From the NCBI RefSeq assembly GCF_042466665.1, contig NZ_CP162102.1, forward strand, positions 3,658,001 to 3,722,000: 64,000 nt of DNA. The letters run 5' to 3'. Made by a program: the position numbers and the translations under genes. Positions 56,485 through 64,000 of this stretch are shown piece after piece. Each line of letters begins with the position of its first letter. Within the stretch, counting starts at the first letter, position 1. The stretch is from Peterkaempfera podocarpi. GTDB taxonomy: Bacteria; Actinomycetota; Actinomycetes; Streptomycetales; Streptomycetaceae. The notes under the pieces are model-generated. The model saw only the letters and a program-made list of their open reading frames with translations. It had not been told where the DNA came from and made no database searches.

Positions 56485-58077
56485 CTACTCAATCACGGTC
56501 GGATTGGAGTCGGCCGCACCGGACATCCAGGACTCTTCGTCCTCAACCAGATAGTCCGGGCGCTGACCGCGCTTCTCCTTGGACTTACGGTTTCCGGCCG
56601 AGCCGCCGGGCATGCCTCCCTGGCCCTCCAGCTCGTTCGCGGCTCCGCCTCCGCGAGCGCGCAGGCCCGAGCCGCCGGGGGTGAACTCACCGGAGGCGCC
56701 GCGTCCGCGGCGGCCGCCGACCATGCCGCCCTCCTCCGTCGTCAGGCGACGGCCGGAACCTCCGCGTGCGCCACCGCGAGCGCCACCACCGGCACCGCCG
56801 TGCGCACCGCCCGCGGCTCCGCCGTGGCCCTCTTCGAGCTCTCCGAACGCACCGGAACCGGCACCTCGGGACCCGGCACGGCTGCCGCCCGGCGTACGCC
56901 CGGTACCGCCCGCGTGCGCGCCTTCCTCCGCACCGACGGTCGTACCGCCGTACCCGGGTCGACGGCTGGAGCCGCCCACCAGGCCGGTCTCGCCCTCCCC
57001 CACGACGCCGCCCTTGTACCCGGGCCGGGGCTTGCCGCCGCCGAGGCCGCCAAGGCCGCTGCCGCCTCCCGCAGGGAGCTTGCCGCCCTGGAATCCGCCC
57101 GCGGGCGGCGCATAGCTGCTGCCACCGCCACCAGGTCCGTTCGACACCGGCAGCGCAGGGCTGTTGTTGGTCGGTGAGGTGGGGGCCGGCGCGAGAGTGA
57201 CGCCATCGATCCCGGTGTTCGCCGGCGGCTTGCCGGTCCCGCCGACGGTCGGGCTCTTGACCGGGGACTTCACCGTCCCCTTGGGCTGACCCTCCTGGAC
57301 CAGGACGTCCTGGTGGGTCACTCCCTTGGCGCCCTTGACGGTGCCGCCGGTTGAGCCTCCTGTGGAGGAGGATCCGGTCCCACCGGACCTGCCCACCGGA
57401 ATCGCGACCGACTCGTCGCGACCGGTCGGCCGAGGCGGCATCAGCGTCTCCGGCGTCGGCGGGAAGACCGGGAGGGTCGCCGCCTTCATCCGGGAGCTGG
57501 ACTCCTCGTACGACTGGCCCACCTTCTCCATCTGTGCGATGGCCTGCTGGTGCGCGGAGTCGATGCGGGTCTGGGCGGCATGGGCCTCCGAGTCGGTGAC
57601 CCAGTTGGGGTCGACCGCCTTCATCGCCTTGTCGCCCACGGCACTGCCCGCCACGGCTCCCAGCGGTCCGCCGAGGAGGCCGCCGAGCAGGCCGCCGCCG
57701 ACGCGGGCGGAGGGCTGCGAGCGGTGCTTGGCAACCGTCTTCATGTCGCTCTCGGGGACGTCCGGCATGGCCTTCTTGGCCGTGCTCAGAGTCTCGCCCG
57801 CGCTGGTCATATAGGTGCCTGCGGTGCCCGAGTAGTCGGACAGCTCAAGCGTCGCCTTGCTGACCTGGCGTCCCCAGTCCTTGAAGGAGTCGGCTGCGGC
57901 GCCCGTCCAGTCGAGGGCGTTCATGCGGTCCATCAGGTCGTTGCCGATGTCCTGCATGACCTGGTGAGCGTTGGTCAGTCGAGTGCCCACGTCCATGACG
58001 AAGGACGGGTCCGAAGACTCGACCATCGCCCTGAGCTTGCCGTGGCTCTCTCCCTCGAAGTTCGACTTGTGGGGCAC
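56485..58077 (-). CDS. WXG100/PPE-like type VII secretion protein with Gly-rich C-terminus
   Basis: The 530-residue protein has an N-terminal helical hairpin of about 110 residues with a WxG turn in MNALDWTGAAADSFKDWGRQ. A small Gly-rich helical segment (GGGLLGGLLGGPLGAVAGSA) and a middle coiled region (SAHQQAIAQMEKVGQSYEES) follow, then over 300 residues of Gly/Ser/Pro/Arg-rich disordered sequence. ESX substrates and their partners have such architecture. No signal peptide is present, as expected for that route. It is co-directional with the small helical protein at 58131 and with mycosin. Confidence 0.82.
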   Translation of the reverse strand: MPHKSNFEGESHGKLRAMVESSDPSFVMDVGTRLTNAHQVMQDIGNDLMDRMNALDWTGAAADSFKDWGRQVSKATLELSDYSGTAGTYMTSAGETLSTAKKAMPDVPESDMKTVAKHRSQPSARVGGGLLGGLLGGPLGAVAGSAVGDKAMKAVDPNWVTDSEAHAAQTRIDSAHQQAIAQMEKVGQSYEESSSRMKAATLPVFPPTPETLMPPRPTGRDESVAIPVGRSGGTGSSSTGGSTGGTVKGAKGVTHQDVLVQEGQPKGTVKSPVKSPTVGGTGKPPANTGIDGVTLAPAPTSPTNNSPALPVSNGPGGGGSSYAPPAGGFQGGKLPAGGGSGLGGLGGGKPRPGYKGGVVGEGETGLVGGSSRRPGYGGTTVGAEEGAHAGGTGRTPGGSRAGSRGAGSGAFGELEEGHGGAAGGAHGGAGGGARGGARGGSGRRLTTEEGGMVGGRRGRGASGEFTPGGSGLRARGGGAANELEGQGGMPGGSAGNRKSKEKRGQRPDYLVEDEESWMSGAADSNPTVIE

Positions 58078-58130
58078 TGCTCCACCTTCCCCGTTGGTGT
58101 CCGTCCGTGTCCGTACTGCCCGCAGGCGGG

Positions 58131-58598
58131 CTAGAACTCGCCCTGCTTGGTACCGCTGAACTGCTGCGGCGGCTGCTGGGCGGCCTCCGTCTGGTCGCGG
58201 ATCTTCCAGAGTTCGGCGACCCGGGTCTCCTCGACGTTCTGGTATCCCTTGGTGGAGACGTCGATGGTGATGCTCATGGCCTCGATCTGCTGGGCCAGCG
58301 TCTGGGACAGCGTCTCGAGGTTCGAGTGGACCGAGTTGTACGCCGCCAGCAGGTCCGTGGCCTCACCGAACCCCGCGCCGAGGTGTCCGGATCCCAGCCG
58401 CTGTTCCGCGATCCGGGAGTGGGAGGCGGAGGAACCCTCGAGGTCCTGCAGCATCCGGTCGACCTTGCTCTTGAAGTCCTTGAGGTTCTCCACCTCCACG
58501 CGGACCGCGCCGGCACCGACGGACGCGACCAGCGCCGCCATGCCGCTGCCAACGGCCGCACCCACGCCGTAGCCACCGCCATCGGCCATCATCTGCAC
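58131..58598 (-). CDS. small helical WXG-like protein
   Basis: The 155-residue protein has a glycine-rich N-terminus (GGGYGVGAAVGSGMAALVAS) followed by two long amphipathic helices (VENLKDFKSKVDRMLQDLEG and SNLETLSQTLAQQIEAMSIT) and a polar tail. The size and hairpin form suit an ESX-type secretion partner, though the classic WxG triplet is not visible. GTG 58598 has GGGGGAGG 9 bases upstream; ATG 58592 is an alternative. It precedes the WXG-like gene by 53 bases and is likely its operon partner. Confidence 0.75.
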   Translation of the reverse strand: MQMMADGGGYGVGAAVGSGMAALVASVGAGAVRVEVENLKDFKSKVDRMLQDLEGSSASHSRIAEQRLGSGHLGAGFGEATDLLAAYNSVHSNLETLSQTLAQQIEAMSITIDVSTKGYQNVEETRVAELWKIRDQTEAAQQPPQQFSGTKQGEF

Positions 58599-58775
58599 CG
58601 TTGAACACCTCCCCCGTGCGCGGCGCTCTCCGCGGGACCGCGCATCCACGCCTCGTCGGTATCACTCGTCAAGACCAGCTTAGCGATGCCCGGTGTCGGT
58701 GCGTCACGGGGCAGGTTCCCGACAATCGTCCTTGGTACAGATTTGGTACGTACGAACTCCACCGGCCGCGAACTG

Positions 58776-60572
58776 TCAGGCGTCCTCGGCCAGTTCGAGC
58801 CAGCGCAGCTCCAGCTCGTCGTGCTCGTCCTTCACCGTCCGGAGCTGGGAGTCGAGTTCGGCGACGCGGGAGAAGTCCGTGGCGTGCTCGGCCATCTGGG
58901 CGTGCAGTTTGGCCTCCTGCTCCTCCAGCTTGGCGAGCTGACGCTCGATCCGCTGGAGCTCCTTCTTCACAGCCCTGGTGTCACCGGTCGGCTTCACGGC
59001 TGCCGCGGCGGGGGCCACCGCGGCAGCGGCGGCCTCGGCGATACGGGCGCGGCGCTGGAGGTACTCGTCGACCCCGCCCGGAAGCATCCGCATGGTGCGG
59101 TCGCCGAGCAGGGCGTACTGGGTGTCAGTGGTGCGCTCGATGAAGTACCGGTCGTGGCTGACAACGATCATGGAGCCGGGCCAGCCGTCGAGGAGGTCCT
59201 CCAGCTGGGTGAGGGTCTCGATGTCGAGGTCGTTGGTGGGCTCGTCGAGGAAGAGCACATTGGGCTCGTCCATCAGCAGCCGCAGCAGCTGGAGGCGGCG
59301 GCGCTCGCCGCCGGACAGGTCGCCGACCGGCGTCCACTGCTTGTCCTTGCCGAAGCCGAACTGCTCGCAGAGCTGCCCTGCGGACATCTCGCGGCCCTTG
59401 CCGAGGTCGACGCGCTGGCGGATCCGCTCGACGGCCTCCAGCACCCGCCAGTCCGGGTCGAGTTCGGCGACCTCCTGGGAGAGGTAGGCGAGCTTGACGG
59501 TCCTGCCGACCTTGACGGTGCCGGCGGCGGGCTGCTTGTCGCCGTCGCTGGTCGCGGCGTCGGCGAGGGCGCGCATCAGCGAGGTCTTGCCGGAGCCGTT
59601 GACGCCCAGCAGACCGACGCGGTCGCCCGGGCCGAGCTGCCAGGTGAGGTGCGAGAGCAGCTGCTTGGGCCCGGCCTGGACGCTGACGTCCTTGAGCTCG
59701 AAGACGGTCTTGCCGAGCCGGGAGTTGGCGAACTTCATCAGTTCGCTGCGGTCGCGCGGCGGCGGCACATCGGCGATCAGCTCATTGGCCGCCTCCACCC
59801 GGAAGCGGGGCTTGGAGGTGCGGGCGGGGGCGCCGCGGCGGAGCCAGGCCAGCTCCTTGCGGACGAGGTTCTGCCGCTTGGTCTCCTCGGTGGCGGCGAT
59901 CCGCGAGCGCTCGGCCCGGGCGAAGACGTAGTCGGAGTAGCCGCCCTCGTACTCGTGGACGTCGCCGCGCTGGACGTCCCACATCCGGGTGCAGACCTGG
60001 TCGAGGAACCAGCGGTCGTGGGTGACGCAGACCAGGGCGGAGCGCCGGACCTGGAGGTGGCGGGCGAGCCAGGCGATGCCCTCGACGTCCAGGTGGTTGG
60101 TGGGCTCGTCCAGGACGACCAGGTCGTGCTCCTCCAGCAGCAGCTTGGCCAGCGCGATACGGCGCCGCTCGCCGCCGGAGAGCGGGCCGATCACGGTGTC
60201 CAGGCCCTGCGGGAAACCGGGGAGGTCCAGGCCGCCGAAGAGGCCGGTGAGGATGTCCCGGATGCGGGCGTCCCCGGCCCACTCGTGGTCGGCGCGGTCG
60301 CCGACGACCTCGTGGCGGACGGTGGCGGCGGAGTCCAGCGAGTCGTGCTGGGTGAGGACGCCCAGCCGCAGGCCGCCGGAGTGGGTGACCCGGCCGGTGT
60401 CGGGCTCCTCCAGCCTGGCGAGCAGGCGGATCAGGGTGGTCTTGCCGTCGCCGTTGCGGCCGACCACACCGATCCGGTCGCCCTCGCTGACGCCGAGGGT
60501 GACGCCGTCGAGGAGGGCACGGGTGCCGTAGACCTTGCCGACGGATTCGAGGGTGGCGAGGTTGACGGCCAC
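58776..60572 (-). CDS. ABC-F family ATPase
   Basis: The 598-residue soluble protein has two ABC domains: GVVGRNGDGKTTLIRLL with LSGGERRRIALAKLLL and DEPTNHLDVE, then LGVNGSGKTSLMRAL with LSGGERRRLQLLRLLM and DEPTNDLDIE. A charged linker separates them and a C-terminal coiled coil closes the protein (KKELQRIERQLAKLEEQEAK). ABC-F proteins act on ribosomes (translation factors or antibiotic resistance); no membrane domain exists. Of the group, the C-terminal coiled coil is more like Uup than EttA. It is followed upstream by ispE on the same strand. Confidence 0.93.
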   Translation of the reverse strand: MAVNLATLESVGKVYGTRALLDGVTLGVSEGDRIGVVGRNGDGKTTLIRLLARLEEPDTGRVTHSGGLRLGVLTQHDSLDSAATVRHEVVGDRADHEWAGDARIRDILTGLFGGLDLPGFPQGLDTVIGPLSGGERRRIALAKLLLEEHDLVVLDEPTNHLDVEGIAWLARHLQVRRSALVCVTHDRWFLDQVCTRMWDVQRGDVHEYEGGYSDYVFARAERSRIAATEETKRQNLVRKELAWLRRGAPARTSKPRFRVEAANELIADVPPPRDRSELMKFANSRLGKTVFELKDVSVQAGPKQLLSHLTWQLGPGDRVGLLGVNGSGKTSLMRALADAATSDGDKQPAAGTVKVGRTVKLAYLSQEVAELDPDWRVLEAVERIRQRVDLGKGREMSAGQLCEQFGFGKDKQWTPVGDLSGGERRRLQLLRLLMDEPNVLFLDEPTNDLDIETLTQLEDLLDGWPGSMIVVSHDRYFIERTTDTQYALLGDRTMRMLPGGVDEYLQRRARIAEAAAAAVAPAAAAVKPTGDTRAVKKELQRIERQLAKLEEQEAKLHAQMAEHATDFSRVAELDSQLRTVKDEHDELELRWLELAEDA

Positions 60573-60694
60573 GTGCGCTGCGCTCCTGGATGCTGCGGGC
60601 TGGGATCACCAGGGTAGTGCGGTGCCGGAGGTGGCTGCACCACTGTCCATGGTGCGCCCGTTCGGCCGACCCCGGCGCGGGCCGGTCCCGGCCC

Positions 60695-60714
60695 CGGCGG
60701 GCCGGGGCCCGCCG
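60695..60714 (-). terminator. candidate terminator after ispE
   Basis: CGGCGGGC and GCCCGCCG form an 8-bp stem with loop CGGG, 18 bases after the ispE stop. Confidence 0.5.
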
Positions 60715-60732
60715 TCCACGGCGCCCGGCCGC

Positions 60733-61674
60733 TCAGCCCCCCGTGGTGACGGCGGCGCCGGGGACCGGGCCGTGGGTGACCCGGACGGACCGGCAGGTGC
60801 CGGAGGCGGCGAGCGCTTCGGCGACGGACACCGCCGACTCGGCGTCCTTCGCCAGGAACGCGCAGGTGGGGCCGGAGCCGGAGACCAGGGTGCCGATGGC
60901 GCCTCCGTCGGCGCCGGCCCGCAGGGTGGCTGCCAGGGCGGGCCGCAGGGAGAGCGCGGCGGGCTGGAGGTCGTTGGCGAGGGCGGCAGCCAGCGCGGCG
61001 GGGTCTCCGTCGGCGAGGGCGCGGAGCAGTTCGGGGTCGGCCTGCGGGTCGGGGACGGAGGCGGTGTCGGAGCCGTGGCCGGCCTCGTCGCGCAGTCGGT
61101 CGCACTCGCGGAAGACGGCGGGGGTGGACAGGCCGCCGTCGGCGACGGCGAAGACCCAGTGGAAGGTGCCGCCGACCGGCAGGGGCCGCAGGATCTCACC
61201 GCGGCCGAGGCCCAGGGCGACCCCGCCGAGCAGGGCGAAGGGCACATCGGAGCCGAGTTCCGCGGCGAGCTCCAGCAGCACGTCCTGGGAGGTGCCGGTG
61301 CCCCACAGGGCGTCGCAGGCGACCAGGGCCGCGGCACCGTCGGCGCTGCCGCCGGCCATACCGCCGGCGACGGGGATGTCCTTGGCGATGTGCAGATGGA
61401 CGTCCGGGCGCAGCCCGTGGTGCTCGGCGAGCAGCCGGGCGGCGCGGGCGGCGAGGTTGCTCCCGTCGAGGGGGACCTGGTCGGCGTCGGGGCCGGAGAC
61501 GGTGATCCGCAGGTCGTCTGCGGGGGTGGCGGTCACCTCGTCGCCGAGCGCCACGGCGAAGAAGACATTGGCCAGGTCGTGGAAGCTGTCGGGGCGGCGT
61601 CCGCCGACGGCGAGCTGGACATTGACCTTGGCGGGGACGCGTACGGTGACGGACGGCTGCGGGGCGGCGGACAC
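60733..61674 (-). CDS. ispE: 4-diphosphocytidyl-2-C-methyl-D-erythritol kinase
   Basis: The 313-residue GHMP kinase has VRVPAKVNVQLAVGGRRPDS, ATP loop DIPVAGGMAGGSADGAAALV and the C-terminal GTLVSGSGPTCAFLA of IspE. It phosphorylates CDP-methylerythritol in the MEP isoprenoid pathway. GTG 61674 is chosen because AGGAG lies 10 bases upstream and the conserved VRVPAKVN region starts soon after. It follows rsmA by 25 bases, so they are co-transcribed. Confidence 0.93.
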   Translation of the reverse strand: MSAAPQPSVTVRVPAKVNVQLAVGGRRPDSFHDLANVFFAVALGDEVTATPADDLRITVSGPDADQVPLDGSNLAARAARLLAEHHGLRPDVHLHIAKDIPVAGGMAGGSADGAAALVACDALWGTGTSQDVLLELAAELGSDVPFALLGGVALGLGRGEILRPLPVGGTFHWVFAVADGGLSTPAVFRECDRLRDEAGHGSDTASVPDPQADPELLRALADGDPAALAAALANDLQPAALSLRPALAATLRAGADGGAIGTLVSGSGPTCAFLAKDAESAVSVAEALAASGTCRSVRVTHGPVPGAAVTTGG

Positions 61675-61699
61675 GGCGGGTGGGCTCCTGGGGGCGCGG

Positions 61700-62581
61700 T
61701 CAGGCCGGGGTGGGGCGGTGCTCGGCGATGGCGGCGAACTGTTCGACGGTGAGGGCCTCACCGCGCAGCTTGTGGTCGATACCGGCGGCCGCGAGGGCCT
61801 GTTCGGCGGCGGCGGGGGAACCGGCCCAGCCGGCCAGCGCGGCCCGCAGGGTCTTGCGGCGCTGCGCGAAGGCGGCGTCGACGACGGCGAAGACCTCGCG
61901 GCGCGTTGCGGTGGTGGACGGCGGCTGCCGGCGCACCAGGGAGACCAGTCCGGAGTCGACGTTGGGGGCGGGCCAGAAGACGGTGCGGCCGATGGCTCCG
62001 GCGCGCTTGACGTCGGCGTACCAGTTGGCCTTGACCGAGGGGACGCCGTAGACCTTGTTGCCGGGGCGGGCGGCGAGCCGGTCGGCGACCTCGGACTGCA
62101 CCATCACCAGGGTGCGTTCGATGCTGGGGAAGGCCTCCAGCATATGGAGCAGCACCGGCACGGCGACGTTGTAGGGGAGGTTGGCGACCAGCGCGGTGGG
62201 CGGCGGGCCCGGCAGTTCGGTGACGTCCATGGCGTCGTTGTGGACCAGCGTGAACCGGTCGGCGCGGTCGGGCATCCGGGCGGCGACGGTGGCGGGCAGG
62301 TGCTGGGCGAGCAGCGGGTCGATCTCCACCGCGGTGACCCGGTCGGCGACCTCCAGCAGGCCGAGGGTGAGCGAGCCGAGGCCGGGGCCCACCTCCACCA
62401 CCACGTCGTCGGGACGGACCTCGGCGGCGCGCACGATGCGGCGCACCGTGTTGGCGTCGATGACGAAGTTCTGGCCGCGCTGCTTGGTGGGCCGCACGCC
62501 GAGGGCTCTGACGAGTTCGCGGACGTCGGCCGGGCCCAGCAGGTGGCTCTCGGCGGTGTCCGGGTGGGGGGAGGTGCTCAC
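61700..62581 (-). CDS. rsmA: 16S rRNA dimethyladenosine transferase RsmA (KsgA)
   Basis: The 293-residue SAM enzyme has KQRGQNFVIDANTVRRIVRA, motif I VVVEVGPGLGSLTLGLLE, acidic TAVEIDPLLAQHL, catalytic motif IV ANLPYNVAVPVLLHML, and FWPAPNVDSGLV. It dimethylates A1518 and A1519 of 16S rRNA during 30S maturation. GTG 62581 is the best start; a longer frame to 62752 is not supported. The rsmA-ispE pair is typical of actinobacteria. Confidence 0.95.
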   Translation of the reverse strand: MSTSPHPDTAESHLLGPADVRELVRALGVRPTKQRGQNFVIDANTVRRIVRAAEVRPDDVVVEVGPGLGSLTLGLLEVADRVTAVEIDPLLAQHLPATVAARMPDRADRFTLVHNDAMDVTELPGPPPTALVANLPYNVAVPVLLHMLEAFPSIERTLVMVQSEVADRLAARPGNKVYGVPSVKANWYADVKRAGAIGRTVFWPAPNVDSGLVSLVRRQPPSTTATRREVFAVVDAAFAQRRKTLRAALAGWAGSPAAAEQALAAAGIDHKLRGEALTVEQFAAIAEHRPTPA

Positions 62582-62633
62582 TCCCCCAGGGTACGGACCT
62601 CCGCCCCGGCTCGGTGCCGCGCCCTGGCGGCGC

Positions 62634-62674
62634 CGGAGCACGGCGGCGCCCCTCCGAGGTGCCGCGGTGCTCCG
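62634..62674 (-). terminator. terminator of the ESX-like operon upstream of rsmA
   Basis: CGGAGCACGGCGGC pairs with GCCGCGGTGCTCCG, 13 of 14 bases, around a 13-base loop. It is 17 bases after the stop at 62691. Confidence 0.7.
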
Positions 62675-62690
62675 GGGCCGCCGTGGGCGG

Positions 62691-63005
62691 TCACTGCGAG
62701 ACGTCCTGGAAGTGCTCGAAGTTCTGACTGGCGAGGTCGTCGTTCCACTCATGGCCGTCCGCGCAGCTGCGCAGGTTGTCGGCGCCGGCCGCGGTGCGGT
62801 CGTGCAGCCCCTGGAGGGCCTGCTGCCAGCCGGTGGCCAGGGACTGCAGTACGGGTGCCAGGCTCCAGCCGGCCATCGAGCCCGCTGCGGTGTCGGTCTC
62901 CCTGACGGCCTGGTCGTCGGGCTCCTTCATGTCCTGTGCGATCCCGTCGGCCGCGTGCGCGGACGCCCGCAGCTCGGCCGGGGTGACGTCGATGTCCTGC
63001 GACAT
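62691..63005 (-). CDS. small ESX/EspC-like WXG100-superfamily protein
   Basis: The 104-residue protein is a helical hairpin with no signal peptide: helix 1 VTPAELRASAHAADGIAQDM, the turn GWSLAPVLQSLATGW, and helix 2 QQALQGLHDRTAAGADNLR, ending DVSQ. This pattern is that of the EspC/T7SS_ESX group, where the turn is not a strict WxG. It is followed upstream by a lipoprotein gene and a DUF1023 hydrolase, a frequent Streptomyces trio. Confidence 0.83.
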   Translation of the reverse strand: MSQDIDVTPAELRASAHAADGIAQDMKEPDDQAVRETDTAAGSMAGWSLAPVLQSLATGWQQALQGLHDRTAAGADNLRSCADGHEWNDDLASQNFEHFQDVSQ

Positions 63006-63062
63006 GCTGGCTGCTCCTTCGGCTGGTGGGGCTGTGGCTGCCGGGGTTGCGGCTGCCGAGGG

Positions 63063-63581
63063 TCACGGCTGCTGGGTGGCGCCCGGCGGGATCATGCAGG
63101 GGGTGCGCACGGAGAAGAGGTACCTGGTGGGGCTGACGGACCCGGTCGCCAGAGTGAACCGGGTGTCGTCGTCCCGCGCGTCCACCAGGGCGGTGTAGTG
63201 GTCGTCCTGGTACTCCCGATAGCCGGTGATCCGGAAGCCCTCCTTCTCGAAGTCGGCGCGCAGTCTGCGGGCGACCTCGGTGTGCCGCTGCCGGGGCACC
63301 TCGGCGTAGACGGTGTAGTAGAGGGAGTAGCGCCCGTCGTGCACCACTTCGTCGTTCCTGCCCACGCAGTCCTCGAAGACCGGCTCGGCGCTCTGCCGGT
63401 CGAGTTCCACCCCTGCGGCCTCGGCCATCCTGGCCGTGTGCTCCTCGGCCCAGCTGGTGGCGCGCTCCTTGCTCAGGCGCGGCAGCGGGTCGTTCTTTCC
63501 GTCGTCGGACATGCAGCCTCCGGTGGTGAGGAGTAGAGCGGTGACGCTCAGCGTGCACCAGGCGGACCTGGCGGTGACCAT
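63063..63581 (-). CDS. secreted lipoprotein
   Basis: The 172-residue protein has a short lipoprotein signal (TLSVTALLLTTGGC) with Cys at about residue 23. The mature domain is a mixed alpha/beta fold (RYSLYYTVYAEVPRQRHTEV; GFRITGYREYQDDHYTALVD) with two more cysteines that could pair. The family was not recognised. It lies between the DUF1023 gene and the ESX-like gene on the same strand. Confidence 0.78.
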   Translation of the reverse strand: MVTARSAWCTLSVTALLLTTGGCMSDDGKNDPLPRLSKERATSWAEEHTARMAEAAGVELDRQSAEPVFEDCVGRNDEVVHDGRYSLYYTVYAEVPRQRHTEVARRLRADFEKEGFRITGYREYQDDHYTALVDARDDDTRFTLATGSVSPTRYLFSVRTPCMIPPGATQQP

Positions 63582-63611
63582 GGCGGGCTCCCAGCGGTGG
63601 GGGTCAGGGGG

Positions 63612-64000
63612 TTACCAGGGGAGCAGCGGAACGTCGTTGTCCTGCTTGGGGACCTCGGTGGGCGGTATCCCGGCGATGATCCGCCCCTGGTTGTCGAGGC
63701 TCTGGCTGCCCTGGTCCCAGTAGCCGCTGTGGCCATGGGTGTCGACGTCGAAGTTCCGGCCGCCGAAGGGCTCCTCGGCGGGGTTGTCACCGAGGCTGAG
63801 GTCGGAGAAGTCGTCGATGATCGGGTCGTCGGGGGCGGCGCCGACCCAGACGTGCGAGGGGTCCATGTGGAGGTCGGACGCATGGTCGACGGTCATCCCG
63901 GGGCTGCCGACCACCGCGATGTCATCGGCTCCCAGGCCGTCGCCGCCCGCCGCGGCCGCGCCGACGGTGGTCGACCCGTAGCTGTGGCCGATGACGGTGA
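63612..64000 (-). CDS. DUF1023 alpha/beta hydrolase, C-terminal part only
   Basis: The gene enters from the right edge; 129 C-terminal residues are visible. They include the nucleophile elbow GHSYGSTTVGAA, then DIAVVGSPGMTVDHASDL and WVGAAPDDPIID, a His-bearing DTHGHSGYWDQGSQSLDN, and the C-terminus. DUF1023 hydrolases often carry an N-terminal helical domain and accompany ESX-like proteins, as here. The N-terminus lies beyond the window. Confidence 0.87.
   Translation of the reverse strand, partial: TVIGHSYGSTTVGAAAAGGDGLGADDIAVVGSPGMTVDHASDLHMDPSHVWVGAAPDDPIIDDFSDLSLGDNPAEEPFGGRNFDVDTHGHSGYWDQGSQSLDNQGRIIAGIPPTEVPKQDNDVPLLPW

Overview
The window is very GC-rich, with strong third-position GC bias, GAGGAG/GGAGG ribosome binding sites, frequent GTG starts and many 4-base ATGA/GTGA gene overlaps. 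Gene content and order (mazG, SurA-like lipoprotein, mfd; ppc; pth-rplY-prs-glmU-tRNA-Gln; desaturase-TetR; tam/tamR; galTEK; mycosin plus WXG-type proteins; ABC-F, ispE, rsmA) are those of the chromosome core of a Streptomyces or a close relative in the Streptomycetaceae. No IS element, integrase, phage gene or CRISPR array was seen.

Layout. 1-11.3 kb: housekeeping genes (partial mazG, a SurA-like lipoprotein, a Ser/Thr kinase that looks frameshifted, a repeat-rich membrane protein, NUDIX, DMT-type membrane protein, methyltransferase, mfd). 11.8-26.6 kb: an accessory-looking stretch with a UDP-sugar dehydrogenase, a DivIVA-like coiled-coil protein, two unusual proteins that join toxin-type and immunity-type domains (deaminase plus SUKH, and WHH-type nuclease plus SUKH), a four-gene nucleotide-sugar operon (Gfo/Idh/MocA, epimerase, two DegT aminotransferases), and a YwqJ-deaminase/SUKH-3 pair whose immunity gene appears to start at CTG. 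26.7-36 kb: a lipoprotein, an orphan histidine kinase, ppc, and three LAxTG sortase-type surface proteins with long in-frame tandem repeats. 36-40.6 kb: the pth / rplY / prs / glmU / tRNA-Gln block. 40.9-46.8 kb: desaturase-TetR with a repeated operator, MFS, VOC, tam/tamR with paired operators, and an SGNH esterase. 46.9-54.9 kb: a short CapD-type dehydratase with a NarL-type regulator, the galTEK operon, a regulator with a degenerate receiver, a P-loop kinase and tRNA-Thr. 55-64 kb: two groups of type VII secretion-related genes flanking ABC-F, ispE and rsmA.

How the parts relate. Most blocks are small operons closed by strong, often bidirectional hairpins (about a dozen perfect or near-perfect ones are listed). 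The most interesting content is the polymorphic-toxin-related set at 14.6-18.3 kb and 25.5-26.6 kb: predicted deaminase and nuclease domains joined to, or paired with, SUKH immunity domains, with no secretion or trafficking module of their own. The second theme is export: mycosin, WXG-like substrates, a DUF1023 hydrolase and LAxTG wall proteins, but no ESX ATPase, Ecc membrane component or sortase in the window. Starts were chosen by ribosome binding site and family fit; a few remain ambiguous and are flagged.
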